From assembly GCA_050018415.1 (NCBI GenBank), contig JBEKAB010000005.1, positions 103,606 through 167,605 of the forward strand: a stretch of DNA of 64,000 nucleotides, in the 5' to 3' direction. The first letter of the stretch is position 1. Each line of letters begins with the position of its first letter. A program made the position numbers and the translations under genes. Of this stretch, positions 42,950 through 52,005 are shown piece after piece. The notes beneath the pieces are model-generated. The model was given only the letters and a program-made list of their open reading frames with translations. It was not told the origin of the DNA and ran no database searches. The DNA comes from UBA1161 sp002311745. GTDB lineage: Bacteria; Planctomycetota; Phycisphaerae; Tepidisphaerales; Tepidisphaeraceae.

Positions 42950-43642
42950 TTACCACTGCGCTTCTTCAAAGGGATTTTCCGGGCCGCGGATTTTGGGCTT
43001 GGGAAGCATGGCGATCATGGCCCTGACCAGCGACGCGTCGGCGGGATGGCCGACGCGAACGTTCAGAGAAGAGCCTTTGAGCAAGGTGATTTCGCCGGGC
43101 GACGGCTCGCGCTTGGATTTGGCCATGTCCAGGAACCTGTCCTTTTTCAGCGTCCACGGCGTGACCACCTGCATGAAGCGCTGGGGCGGATGCAGGGCCT
43201 TCAGCTCGCCGGAATCGTCGATTTCCGCGACCGTCGTGCGCAGCGGCGCGGCCAGGGCCACCACGGGATGTTTCTCCGCCTCGGCCATGATGGCCTCGAG
43301 GTCGCTGTACGCCACCGCCGGCCGCGCCGCATCGTGCACCAGCACGTGCGTGCACTCGGCGGAGATGTTCTGTCCCGCGGCGGCCAATTGATCGATCCAC
43401 GAAGGCCCGCCGGCGATCAGCTTGACGCCAGAAAAGCCCAGGTGCCCGCCGTATTTGCGCTTGGCTTCTTCCATCGCCTGCTGGGTCACGACAAGCTGGA
43501 TCTGCTTGACGTTGTCGCGATTGAGGAACAGTTCGACGCTGCGCAGCAGCGCTTCGCGTCCGTCGATTTTGACCAATGCTCCGCCGCCGTCCATTCCCGC
43601 GGCAGGAGGCGCCGTGAAAAGAACCACCGAAAAGATCGCCAT
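42950..43642 (-). CDS. IspD-like cytidylyltransferase with altered nucleotide-binding loop
   Basis: 230 residues. IspD makes CDP-methylerythritol from MEP and CTP in the non-mevalonate isoprenoid pathway. Matching parts are VKIDGREALLRSVELF, VLVHDAARPAV (the HDAARP signature) and VVTPWTLKKDRFLDM. The usual N-terminal loop (AAGxGxRM-like) is replaced by TAPPAAGMDGGGALVKI, so the conserved arginine is missing. Either it is a divergent IspD, a paralogue with another nucleotidyltransferase role, or an inactive copy. No ispF neighbour is visible. Confidence 0.75.
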   Translation of the reverse strand: MAIFSVVLFTAPPAAGMDGGGALVKIDGREALLRSVELFLNRDNVKQIQLVVTQQAMEEAKRKYGGHLGFSGVKLIAGGPSWIDQLAAAGQNISAECTHVLVHDAARPAVAYSDLEAIMAEAEKHPVVALAAPLRTTVAEIDDSGELKALHPPQRFMQVVTPWTLKKDRFLDMAKSKREPSPGEITLLKGSSLNVRVGHPADASLVRAMIAMLPKPKIRGPENPFEEAQW

Positions 43643-43751
43643 AGAAAGTTCCCGGTCAAAGCCGCGTCCATCATTCTCGCCCGGCGGCGTTCGGTCAAGC
43701 GAGATTGACAGTGCGCGAGGGGGTCATAGAATTTCGTTTCCATCGATTGGC

Positions 43752-43825
43752 GGGCTCGTAGCTCAGTTGGTTAGAGCGCGTCCCTGATAAGGACGAGGTC
43801 ACAAGTTCGAATCTTGTCGGGCCCA
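43752..43825 (+). tRNA. tRNA-Ile (GAT)
   Basis: 74 bases. Acceptor GGGCTCG/CGGGCCC (one T-G), D arm GCTC/GAGC, anticodon stem CGTCC/GGACG with loop CTGATAA and anticodon GAT at 43786-43788, T arm ACAAG-TTCGAAT-CTTGT, discriminator A. CCA not encoded. Confidence 0.97.
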
Positions 43826-43845
43826 TTTCGGCCTTCGGCCGAAAT
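43825..43845. terminator. Hairpin directly after tRNA-Ile
   Basis: Perfect 9-bp stem ATTTCGGCC/GGCCGAAAT with TTC loop, starting at the tRNA discriminator base. It may form the 3' terminator hairpin or a processing signal; it is followed by AGAGGGG, not a T run. Confidence 0.55.
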
Positions 43846-43848
43846 AGA

Positions 43849-43959
43849 GGGGAGAGCGGTAGAGAGGAGAAAGTAGCGCAGGCAGAAAAGTCCGCCCCGC
43901 CGCGTCGATTTCGACGGCCGAGCGGCCGCTCTCCCCGGTCTACTTTCTACTCTCTACTT
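43849..43959. repeat. TCTACTY heptamer array with inverted repeat
   Basis: 11-bp inverted arms (GGGGAGAGCGG at 43849-43859, CCGCTCTCCCC at 43926-43936), then units TCTACTT, TCTACTC, TCTACTT at 43939-43959. Left of them GTAGAGAGGAGAAAGTAG (43859-43876) is an inverted relative of the units. Confidence 0.7.
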
Positions 43960-44085
43960 TCTGCAGCGGCGGCAAAACACGGGATCGCAGCCGGGGAGCA
44001 TCGTGAGCGAAACCGGCCGCCTGCATCGACCGCTGCTATTCAAGGACGTATGAAAATGGCCTCCGCGACCGGTACCTGACCGTTG

Positions 44086-44511
44086 TCAGATCGCAATGAC
44101 ACGCTGCATGGGGATCCACGTCACGGATTTGTAGCCGAGTTTTTCCCAGAATCGTCGGCCTTCGACGTTTTCGTTGAACAAAAAGATATTACACTTGGGA
44201 ATGCCCACCGCGGCGAGTTGTGCCAGACAGCTTTCCACGAGCGCTCGTCCCAATCCCTTGCGACGATGCGCCGGGTCAACCGCCAGATGATGCAAATAGC
44301 CGCGCCGACCGTCATGGCCACATAGCACGGCTGCAACGACCACGCCCGAAGCATTGCGCGCGATAAAACTCATCCCGGGATTTCGCATCAGAAAACGACT
44401 CATCGGCTCGCGTTCGTCAGATTCGTTAAGCGCGATTCCAATCTGACTTCGCCAAAAAGCGACCGTTTCCTCATAGTCGGCCATGGTCAGATTCGAGATG
44501 ACATGGTCCAT
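44086..44511 (-). CDS. GNAT-family N-acetyltransferase
   Basis: 141 residues. Acetyl-CoA-dependent transferase of small-molecule or protein type (YpeA/RimI-like). Motif A: YLHHLAVDPAHRRKGLGRAL, whose RRKGLG loop binds the CoA pyrophosphate. The N-terminus DHVISNLTMADYEETVAFWR and the C-terminal FLFNENVEGRRFWEKLGYKS fit the GNAT fold. The acceptor substrate is unknown. Confidence 0.88.
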   Translation of the reverse strand: MDHVISNLTMADYEETVAFWRSQIGIALNESDEREPMSRFLMRNPGMSFIARNASGVVVAAVLCGHDGRRGYLHHLAVDPAHRRKGLGRALVESCLAQLAAVGIPKCNIFLFNENVEGRRFWEKLGYKSVTWIPMQRVIAI

Positions 44512-44548
44512 TCGACGACTCCTTCAAGCGGAGATGAAGCCGCGCTCC

Positions 44549-44839
44549 CTATGCGGCGATCGTCGAAACCCTCAATTTCTTGAGCTTCAGTCGAGCCTTC
44601 CACAGGTCATATTGCATCTGCTGGCTCAGCCAGGACTCCGGCGTGGTTTTGAATGCGATCGACAATCGAATAGCCATTTCGGGGCTCACCCCTGACCTGC
44701 CATTGAGCAGTTCCGATAGGCTCTTGCGGGTCACGCCTAATGCCTTTGCCGCTGCAGTAACGGAGAGCCCCAGCGGCTCAAGGCAAAGCTCCCGAATAAC
44801 TTCGCCGGGATGGGGGGGATTGTGCATGTGCAAACCCAT
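44549..44839 (-). CDS. higA: HigA antitoxin of type II TA module
   Basis: 96 residues (second start MHNPPHPGEV at 44827 is plausible). HigA family: MHNPPHPGEVIRELCLEPLG, then a helix-turn-helix (SVTAAAKALGVTRKSLSELL, NGRSGVSPEMAIRLS), and a C-terminal tail. It neutralises HigB and represses the operon promoter by binding DNA. It follows higB with nine bases between them, the toxin-first order typical of higBA. Expected to autoregulate via the palindrome in the promoter at 45139-45167. Confidence 0.93.
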   Translation of the reverse strand: MGLHMHNPPHPGEVIRELCLEPLGLSVTAAAKALGVTRKSLSELLNGRSGVSPEMAIRLSIAFKTTPESWLSQQMQYDLWKARLKLKKLRVSTIAA

Positions 44840-44848
44840 TTGTTCTCC

Positions 44849-45127
44849 TCAGTGATAATCCACGTAATCGACATCGGCCGCGTCTTGGCCGTCAAATCGG
44901 AAGACCACTCTCCAGTTGCCGCTGACATCCACCGCAAAATATCCCTTCAAGTTGCCTTTCAGAGGATGCAGTCTCAAACCGGGCAGCGCCATGTCTCCGG
45001 GTCTTTGCGAAGCGGAAAGCCGCGCGAGGATCAATCGAAGCCTCTTTGCGTGATCGGCGCGGATTCCCGATGTCCTTCCGGAAGCGAAGAACTTTTCCAG
45101 CCCTTTGTGCCGAAACGAAAGGATCAT
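44849..45127 (-). CDS. higB: HigB/RelE-type toxin
   Basis: 92 residues. RelE-superfamily mRNA endonuclease that cuts ribosome-bound mRNA in the family. Visible features: RHKGLEKFFASGRTSGIRAD, HPLKGNLKGYFAVDVSGNWR and VVFRFDGQDAADVDYVDYH. Basic and His residues typical of the active site are present. The ATG at 45127 lies only about five bases from the predicted transcription start, so its mRNA is nearly leaderless, and no Shine-Dalgarno site is seen. Confidence 0.92.
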   Translation of the reverse strand: MILSFRHKGLEKFFASGRTSGIRADHAKRLRLILARLSASQRPGDMALPGLRLHPLKGNLKGYFAVDVSGNWRVVFRFDGQDAADVDYVDYH

Positions 45128-45138
45128 TTCGCGGCCCG

Positions 45139-45167
45139 ATTGTAACCTGATACGTTACAGGTGTCAA
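45139..45167 (-). promoter_or_regulatory. higBA promoter with overlapping operator
   Basis: On the minus strand: -35 TTGACA (complement of 45162-45167), exactly 17 bases, then -10 TACAAT (complement of 45139-45144), an almost perfect sigma-70 promoter. The palindrome TGTAAC-N7-GTTACA (45141-45159) overlaps the spacer and -10 and is a probable HigA operator. Confidence 0.85.
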
Positions 45168-45323
45168 CTCGCTTTGCTTCGTCTACAGAGGGCCAAGCCA
45201 TACGCCGTCACCGTGCTCCATTTCCCCTTCCGCGCCAAGCCCGGCCAGATTTATGAAACATCGCAGTATCGAGTCTCCGCATGACTCGCTGGCCGTGATG
45301 CATTCCTCCCAAGTTCCGCTTTG

Positions 45324-48300
45324 CTACGGTTCGGGCATATGGTCCATCGGAATCTGAATAAACTTTGACGCTTCCACGGTGACCGCTTCGCCCAGATCAT
45401 GCCATTGGCCATGGTGGCGACGCACTTGCACCTTGTAGATGCCCGGCGGCACGATTTGCGCGGCCCACGTCTGCCCGCCGCGTTGCACGAGCTTGCCCTT
45501 GTCGTCGAGAATCTGGAACTCAAATTCGGGTTGTTGACCGGCGGAGCCGACGATGCGGATGCCGCTGTCGAGATTGAGCGTGGCGGTCTTGCCCGCTTCG
45601 ACCGTCACGACGCCGGGCCAGGTCAGGCCTTCGCTGTCGTACTGGGTCGGGCGGATGGTGATTTGGTAATCACCCGGCGGCAAAGTGGCCGACACCCAGC
45701 CGCTGTCTTCGATCTGCTGCACGGGATCGGCCTGCCCCCGCCGCTGGAACGAAACTCGCCATGGAGCGTCCGGTTTAATGTCGGCGTTGCCGGGTTGGAC
45801 GCTGATCCCGCCGTCCAAGGAGAAGGCGGTGATTTTGCCAGATTCGATAGTGATGGGAGTGGTCCAGAGCACTTCCCTGCTCCTGTATTGCTGAGGTTGG
45901 AATCCGACGCGATACTGCCCCGGCGGCAGCAGCGTCACACCCCAATCAGCTTCGGTCAACTGCTGCACGGGGTCGGACTGGCCTTGGCGGTAATAGGTCA
46001 CGCGCCAAGGTGGCTTGGCGTCCTTCCGGTTCGCCGGCGACTGAAAATCGGCGCCGCTGTCGAGCACCAGCTTGGCGAGCTTTCCGCTCTCGACGTGCAC
46101 GGTCCCCGGCCAAAGGACGGAGAGGCATCGATACTGCTGCGGTTGAATTGAGACGTGATAATCTCCCGGCGGCAGCGGCGTGGCGCCCCAGACGGCTTCT
46201 TCCCATCGCTGCACAGGTTCCTTGTCCCCCTCCCGGAAATAATCGATTCGCCACGGCGCTTTGGCCATCGACGACGACAATTGCAATCCGGTGTCGAGCG
46301 ACACACGCAGCGCATGTCCGGACGCTACCGCTTGCGCCCGAAGGATGGATATCGGCTTGCTGGCGTGATACTGCCACGGCTGGACCAGCAGATCATATTT
46401 GCCCGCCGGCACCGGAATGTCCGTCGCGGCCGCAAACTCGATGTGCTGGATTTCCTTGCCGCTGGCGGAATCAACGATGCCGAACGAGAAAGGATTGCCG
46501 CTCCATTTGCTGGGGATGAGGCTGATGTAGGCCGGCTCCGGCGGCTGCGTTCGCTGGCCCGGGGCAATCTTCACCGTCGACATGGGCGTCCAGAGAGAGT
46601 GATGCCGCAGCGGTTGAATTCCCCAGACATATTTTCCCGGCGGCACAAGCATCGGCAGCCAGGCGCCGTATTCCTCCTGCACCGTCTGTTCGTCGTCGGA
46701 AGTCATGTCGGGCCTGAGTCCCCAGCGGTAAGGGGCGGCGCGATTCGCCAGTGCCGGCGGCGGTTCAATGGCGCTGTCCAAGTTCACCACCACATGCTCG
46801 TCCTGCTCGACGTGAATCACCTGCGGCCACGTTACCCACTTGCCGTCGAACTGAGTTGGCTTCAGCGCCAGACGATAGTCGCCCGGGGGCACGAGCATCA
46901 CGGGATGCGCCCCGGTCAGCCATTGCACGATTTGATCGGGGTGATCGGCCTGGCACAACTCCCATCGATACGGCACTGGCGCCCAACTCGGCAGCGACAT
47001 CTCCACCGCGGTGTAGAGGGAAATGCGTAGCGGCTCATCAGCCTTCTTTTCCACCGGCCGCGGAAAAATAACTTCCTGCCCCTCGTTTTGATATCGCGTC
47101 AGAGCCAGCCGGTATTGGCCCGGCGGAATCGGCGCGGAAATCGTCGAGCCGCGGACGACGGCAATTTCCTTTTGGCTCTGTGCGTCGAGGATGCGCCATT
47201 GGAATGGAGCCTGCGGATCATCGCCGAACGTCGCCACGACCGGCTGACTCTGGTCCGTCTTCTGGGCCTGAATGCTCGGCGGCGTCGGCGTGGCGAAGCT
47301 TACCTGATACACGTCGTTGGACGGATCGAAATCCGCGCCGTCGTGCGCCGCGACGATGTAGTACACTGACGCGCCCCCGTAATTGAACTGCACGTTGACG
47401 TCGCGCAACTCCAGCGGGGCGAGCGTGCCGATCGTCATCGGCTGGCCAACCGGCTTGCCGTTTTGCCATCCAGGTTTGGAGCCGCCTTCGTAAACTTGCA
47501 ACACGACGTCGGCGGCCGAGACTTCGCCTAGATTTGCCACTCGCACCGGCAGCGAGATGGCTTGGCCGTTGCCCGGCGTGGCGGGAAGCAGCGGTGCTGT
47601 ATCCGGCGATTCCACGAATCGCGCAAAGACGCCCACGTCGGCGCGGGCGTGATTCACCTGCTCCGATTCACCGGCGGCAATGGCATCAGCCGCTTGCTGG
47701 TTGTCGGCAACCACCAGCACTTCCCGGAACGCGTGGCGGGCCTCCAGGCGGAAATTGGCGGCCGTCAGGTAATGCCCGGGACTCATGTGCACGGTCCGCA
47801 GGCTGATCACGTTGCGCGGCAGGCCGGTGAGTTCCGCTTCCAGGAGTTTGGGATCGAACGGCAGCAAATACGTTCCTTCCGGAATGACGTTGGTTTGATG
47901 AGTCAGCGGCACGCCGTTGAGCATCACCGTGATCTCATGCGGTGAATAACTGGCGCGCGGAGTGCGAAGCTCGAAATTGACTTCCAGCCACGCCGCCTGG
48001 ATCGCCGGGAAATGCGTCAGCAACCGTCGGCTGGAAGCCCACCCATCGCTTGCGGCGACGGCGAATTTCTTCAACACGGCGCGAGCCTGTGAAGGAGGCG
48101 CAGCCGTCGCCTTGCCGGAACCGGCCGGCGGGAGATCGCGGCTGCTGCGATCGTCGCCGTAATATTCGACTTCGGTCGCGCCGTCATGCGACAGGATGAC
48201 GGGATATTCTGCATATTGATCTTCGGGCGTGATCGGCGTGGCGCTAGCCCAGGTGCGGCCGCCGTCTTGATTGGCGAGATAGAAAATCCGCGAGGCCCAT

Positions 48301-50567
48301 TCGGGGCCGGCGCGGAAAACGGCTTCCAGTTTCTGGCCGGCGATGAGGAGATCAGGCTCGCCGGCATCGGCGCCGTCGGGACTCAAGCGCATTGGCTGCT
48401 CGAAGTTGGCGCCGCCGTCATGACTGAGCGCGTAATAGACCGCGGAAGTTGATTCAGGTTGCGGCGTACCCGCCGCCACAGCCGCCTGTCCCGTGTAAAC
48501 CTGGCAGAGGAGATGAATCGTTCCGTCGTCCGCGACTCGCACCAGCGGCCGAGCCGCGCCGGCGGGCAATCCGCGCACTTCCGCGGCCGGCGCGAGATCG
48601 CCCGAATCGGTGCTTCGGGTGAACATGATCTTCGCCATCGCGTCACGTCCCTGCTGCCAGAAGACTCGCACGTGACCATCAGCGCCGAGCACCGGGGCTG
48701 GATCGTAGGCGCCGGCGGGATCGCTGCTGCCGGGAACGCTCAGCACCGGCGACCAATGCCCGTAACCGGAGTCGCTGATTCGACACGCCAGCGACGGCGG
48801 GCCATGCCAGGTGGTGGATGTTTCCCACACCACCAGGGCGCGGTTGTCCGGCAGCGGCAGTACCGCGGGCCATTGGCCAAACGCGGTCTTATCGGAAAGG
48901 ATGAGGTCGGCGCTGAGCCGCCGCTGCGCCAGACCATCCCAGATCCGAAGAACAATTTGCCTCGCGGCCCCATCCGACCATCGGTTGGTGTGCCAGGTCT
49001 GGAGGATCACGCGATTTTCCGGCGTGCCGGAACTTACCGCGAGCATCGCTTCCGGTTCGTTGTCCAGGTAGATGGTGCTGCGGAAGGTGGCGTAGTCATC
49101 GCGAACGCGCAGCCCGCGCGGGCCGGCGTTGCCGTTACCGTCCTGGGCGGACTGATTGAGTTGACTCCCCGTCGGCGTGTTATTCGAGTTGATGTTGACG
49201 GTGTCGGAGACGTTGGGATTGATGCCGATGGTTGTGTGGCCGCTTGGGCCCGCATTAAAGGGGCCGATTTTGGCATTGTAGTTTATGTCGATGATGGGTC
49301 CGTTGGGATCTGAACCAGGCGCGGCCCCCATATCGGCTCCGAAATGGCTGTCACCCCAATGAAATCGGCCGTCCGTTCCCATTGAGGTCCCCGGCACACC
49401 CATGCTGGGAACATACTTATTCAGCCAGTCGGCCAACTTTCCCAACTTGCCCTGATCATCGACGTCACTGTTGCTCTTGCCACTGGAGTTGGGCGTGCCG
49501 TCTCGATAGTACTTCTGCATAGGATCGTTCGGGTCCGAGCCGATCAGCGGGTAGGGATCGTCCGGCGGTGTCGCCGGACCGCTGACCGTCGTGTCGGTGT
49601 TCGGGTTGTTCGTGCAGTATTTTCCCAAACCGAAAAATGACGTGATCGAGAAACTCGTCGCGACATACACGTGCTTGCCGGGCGGCAGCGAAAAATCGAT
49701 CGCCTGGCTGATTTTCTGGCCGGCGCCGGAAAGGATCAGGGAGCCTTGGGCCTTTGTGAAATCGGTTTCAAGCCGGGGCGCCGCGAGGAATGAAACATCG
49801 TCGCCACTGCCCAGATAGACGTGCTCCATGGTCGGATGCAGAATGACCTGACCTTCCAGACCCGGCCCCGCGCGGACGGAGAAATCAGTCAGCGCGGCGC
49901 CGTCGTTGTGTACCGTGATCTTGCGGGCGAGAGTGCCTGGTGCTTCCGGTCCAACGTGGGCGGTAACCGAGAAGGCGGGAAGGTCCACAAATACGGTGAT
50001 CGGCGCGGCGGCGAGCAACAGGCCCGTCGTCGCGTCGCGCAAAAATGCGGTGGCGCGATACGACGTGCGCGTCGCATCCTGGGCATAAGCATGGATGGCC
50101 AACGTGGCAGCGGCGCCGGCGCTGATTTGCAGCGGATGACCCGTCGAGCCCGCGCCGACAAAATCGGCCAGCAGTCCCTCTTCGAACGGCTGAAGCGTGG
50201 CCAGCACGACGCGCGGCTCAGACGACAAGTTTCGCACGGGAACGGCAAGCTGCTGGTTGTAATCGCGCTTGATGGTGTAGATCAGTTCCCGCCCGTCGAA
50301 GGCCATTTGTCCGCCAGACCAGTTGGCCGATGGCCGCGATGTCGCAGGGCCGAGACCGTTGTTGTCCAGCGCCTGGCGCTTTGTATCGGATGGAACATTC
50401 AACTCCACGGCGCCGCTGCCGGGATTTGCGGGTTGCGAGGCGGCGCTGGCGGATACCGCCGGCACCTTCGTCTCTTGCTTGCGACAGCCGGGCGCGAAAA
50501 ACACGGCCCCAACTCCCAGCACCGCGGCAATTGCATAACGATTGGAGATTCGAAATATATTTTTCAT
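45324..50567 (-). CDS. Very large lipoprotein: BNR/sialidase-like region, CARDB-like domain and eight C-terminal repeats
   Basis: 1747 residues from the ATG at 50567 (CAGGA just upstream); the lipobox FAPGC gives Cys28. The open frame extends to 50732 without support. In order: a beta-rich N-terminal part; a Gly/Pro/Asn/Asp-rich linker (about residues 330-520); a BNR-type exo-sialidase-like propeller region (SACRIS, RSTDSGD, SHDGGANFEQP, NQDGGRTW); a CARDB-like domain (SLPVRVANLGEVSAADVVLQ); and then eight repeats of about 60-70 residues with core PPGxYxxxxxPxQYxxxxxxWP and E-x-GK...LDSG. Membrane-tethered, presumably extracytoplasmic. Function unknown; no catalytic signature beyond the BNR-like blades. 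It stands alone. Confidence 0.8.
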   Translation of the reverse strand: MKNIFRISNRYAIAAVLGVGAVFFAPGCRKQETKVPAVSASAASQPANPGSGAVELNVPSDTKRQALDNNGLGPATSRPSANWSGGQMAFDGRELIYTIKRDYNQQLAVPVRNLSSEPRVVLATLQPFEEGLLADFVGAGSTGHPLQISAGAAATLAIHAYAQDATRTSYRATAFLRDATTGLLLAAAPITVFVDLPAFSVTAHVGPEAPGTLARKITVHNDGAALTDFSVRAGPGLEGQVILHPTMEHVYLGSGDDVSFLAAPRLETDFTKAQGSLILSGAGQKISQAIDFSLPPGKHVYVATSFSITSFFGLGKYCTNNPNTDTTVSGPATPPDDPYPLIGSDPNDPMQKYYRDGTPNSSGKSNSDVDDQGKLGKLADWLNKYVPSMGVPGTSMGTDGRFHWGDSHFGADMGAAPGSDPNGPIIDINYNAKIGPFNAGPSGHTTIGINPNVSDTVNINSNNTPTGSQLNQSAQDGNGNAGPRGLRVRDDYATFRSTIYLDNEPEAMLAVSSGTPENRVILQTWHTNRWSDGAARQIVLRIWDGLAQRRLSADLILSDKTAFGQWPAVLPLPDNRALVVWETSTTWHGPPSLACRISDSGYGHWSPVLSVPGSSDPAGAYDPAPVLGADGHVRVFWQQGRDAMAKIMFTRSTDSGDLAPAAEVRGLPAGAARPLVRVADDGTIHLLCQVYTGQAAVAAGTPQPESTSAVYYALSHDGGANFEQPMRLSPDGADAGEPDLLIAGQKLEAVFRAGPEWASRIFYLANQDGGRTWASATPITPEDQYAEYPVILSHDGATEVEYYGDDRSSRDLPPAGSGKATAAPPSQARAVLKKFAVAASDGWASSRRLLTHFPAIQAAWLEVNFELRTPRASYSPHEITVMLNGVPLTHQTNVIPEGTYLLPFDPKLLEAELTGLPRNVISLRTVHMSPGHYLTAANFRLEARHAFREVLVVADNQQAADAIAAGESEQVNHARADVGVFARFVESPDTAPLLPATPGNGQAISLPVRVANLGEVSAADVVLQVYEGGSKPGWQNGKPVGQPMTIGTLAPLELRDVNVQFNYGGASVYYIVAAHDGADFDPSNDVYQVSFATPTPPSIQAQKTDQSQPVVATFGDDPQAPFQWRILDAQSQKEIAVVRGSTISAPIPPGQYRLALTRYQNEGQEVIFPRPVEKKADEPLRISLYTAVEMSLPSWAPVPYRWELCQADHPDQIVQWLTGAHPVMLVPPGDYRLALKPTQFDGKWVTWPQVIHVEQDEHVVVNLDSAIEPPPALANRAAPYRWGLRPDMTSDDEQTVQEEYGAWLPMLVPPGKYVWGIQPLRHHSLWTPMSTVKIAPGQRTQPPEPAYISLIPSKWSGNPFSFGIVDSASGKEIQHIEFAAATDIPVPAGKYDLLVQPWQYHASKPISILRAQAVASGHALRVSLDTGLQLSSSMAKAPWRIDYFREGDKEPVQRWEEAVWGATPLPPGDYHVSIQPQQYRCLSVLWPGTVHVESGKLAKLVLDSGADFQSPANRKDAKPPWRVTYYRQGQSDPVQQLTEADWGVTLLPPGQYRVGFQPQQYRSREVLWTTPITIESGKITAFSLDGGISVQPGNADIKPDAPWRVSFQRRGQADPVQQIEDSGWVSATLPPGDYQITIRPTQYDSEGLTWPGVVTVEAGKTATLNLDSGIRIVGSAGQQPEFEFQILDDKGKLVQRGGQTWAAQIVPPGIYKVQVRRHHGQWHDLGEAVTVEASKFIQIPMDHMPEP

Positions 50568-50753
50568 GGTCCTGCCAACCCTGTCGAGAGAGCCACCGGG
50601 TCTTCGAATTGCCAAAACCGATTCTAGGCGTGTTTTTGGAAAACGTCCCCGCGCATATTGACATTGTGCCTGTGCGCCTCGATGGCCGAGGGGCCGCTCG
50701 ACGCGGTCTTCATACCTGCGCGCCGCTCCCATTAGCGGTTAAACTACTTGCCG

Positions 50754-51989
50754 ATGCCGCCGGAGAAATCCCATTCATCACCTCCCAGTGCCCCGGATCA
50801 GAATTGCATCCTGGCCATCAACGGCGGATCGTCGAGCATCAAGTTCGCGGCATTTGCAGCGGACGGCGGGCGGCAAATCAGGCGACTGTTCGATGGGGCG
50901 GTGCAGCGCATCGGTTTGCCGGGGACGGCGCTCAGTGCATCGGATGCGGATGGGCAGCCGCAACGGATGGACATCAGTGCGTCCGATCACGCGCAGGCGG
51001 CGCAGCAACTGATCGGCTGGCTGCGGCAGAGGTTGGGATCGACCAGGATCGCCGCGATTGGGCATCGCGTCGTGCATGGCGGGACGCGATTGCTCGAACA
51101 CCAGATCGTCGATGAAGCGATGATTGCGGAATTGAAGCGCACGCAGCCGCTGGATTTGGCGCATCTGCCGCGGGAGATCGCGCTGATCGAGACGTTTCGC
51201 GGCGGGTTGCCGGGGGTACCGCAGGTGGCGTGTTTTGATACGGCGTTTCATCGCGATTTGCCGAAAGTCGCGCAGCTTCTGCCGATTCCGCGGCACTACA
51301 GCGACGCGGGGGTGCGGCGACTGGGATTTCACGGGCTGTCGTATGCGTATTTAATGGAGCAATTGCGCCGGGTTGCCGGCGCGGCGGCGGAGGGGCGCGT
51401 GATTCTGGCGCACCTGGGCTCGGGCGCGAGCATGGTGGCGATGCATCAGGGTCGGCCGATCGACACGACGATGGCGTTTACGCCCACCAGTGGGCTGGTG
51501 ATGGGCACCCGGCCGGGAGATTTGGATCCCGGGCTCATGGTGTACATGATGCGCGTTGAAAAACTGACGCCGCAGGAGATGGACGAGTTCATCAGCCGCC
51601 AGTGCGGGCTGATCGGCGTTTCGCAAACCACCTCCGACATGCACGACTTGGTCGCCCGGCGGGGACAGGACGAGCGCGCGGCCGAGGCGGTGGATTTGTT
51701 CTGCTACCAGGCCCGCAAGTGGATCGGGGCGTACGCGGCGGCGCTGGGCGGCTTGGAGACGCTGGTGTTTTCCGGTGGAATTGGCCAGCATGCCCCGGAA
51801 GTTCGGGCGGGCATATGCCAGGGATTGGAGTTTCTCGGCCTCTCTTTGGATGCGGATCGCAACGCCGCTTCGGCGCCGGTGATCTCCCGCGACGAAGCGG
51901 CCGTTACCGTGCGCGTGATCGCCACGGATGAGGAGCTCATGATCGCCAAGACGGTTTGTGATCTGGTCGCGGTTCCGCAGTGCACTTAA
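50754..51989 (+). CDS. ackA: Acetate kinase
   Basis: 411 residues from the ATG at 50754 (TTG at 50748 is upstream in frame). Acetyl phosphate + ADP to acetate + ATP, cytoplasmic, ASKHA fold. N-terminal ILAINGGSSSIKFAAF, IGHRVVHGGTR, HLGSGASMVAMHQGRPIDTT, MGTRPGDLDPG and the C-terminal ETLVFSGGIGQHAPEVRAGI are family landmarks. Sixteen bases separate its stop from the phosphoketolase ATG, so the two form an operon that converts phosphoketolase-made acetyl phosphate into ATP. Confidence 0.96.
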   Translation: MPPEKSHSSPPSAPDQNCILAINGGSSSIKFAAFAADGGRQIRRLFDGAVQRIGLPGTALSASDADGQPQRMDISASDHAQAAQQLIGWLRQRLGSTRIAAIGHRVVHGGTRLLEHQIVDEAMIAELKRTQPLDLAHLPREIALIETFRGGLPGVPQVACFDTAFHRDLPKVAQLLPIPRHYSDAGVRRLGFHGLSYAYLMEQLRRVAGAAAEGRVILAHLGSGASMVAMHQGRPIDTTMAFTPTSGLVMGTRPGDLDPGLMVYMMRVEKLTPQEMDEFISRQCGLIGVSQTTSDMHDLVARRGQDERAAEAVDLFCYQARKWIGAYAAALGGLETLVFSGGIGQHAPEVRAGICQGLEFLGLSLDADRNAASAPVISRDEAAVTVRVIATDEELMIAKTVCDLVAVPQCT

Positions 51990-52005
51990 CCTCACGGAGC
52001 TTGCC

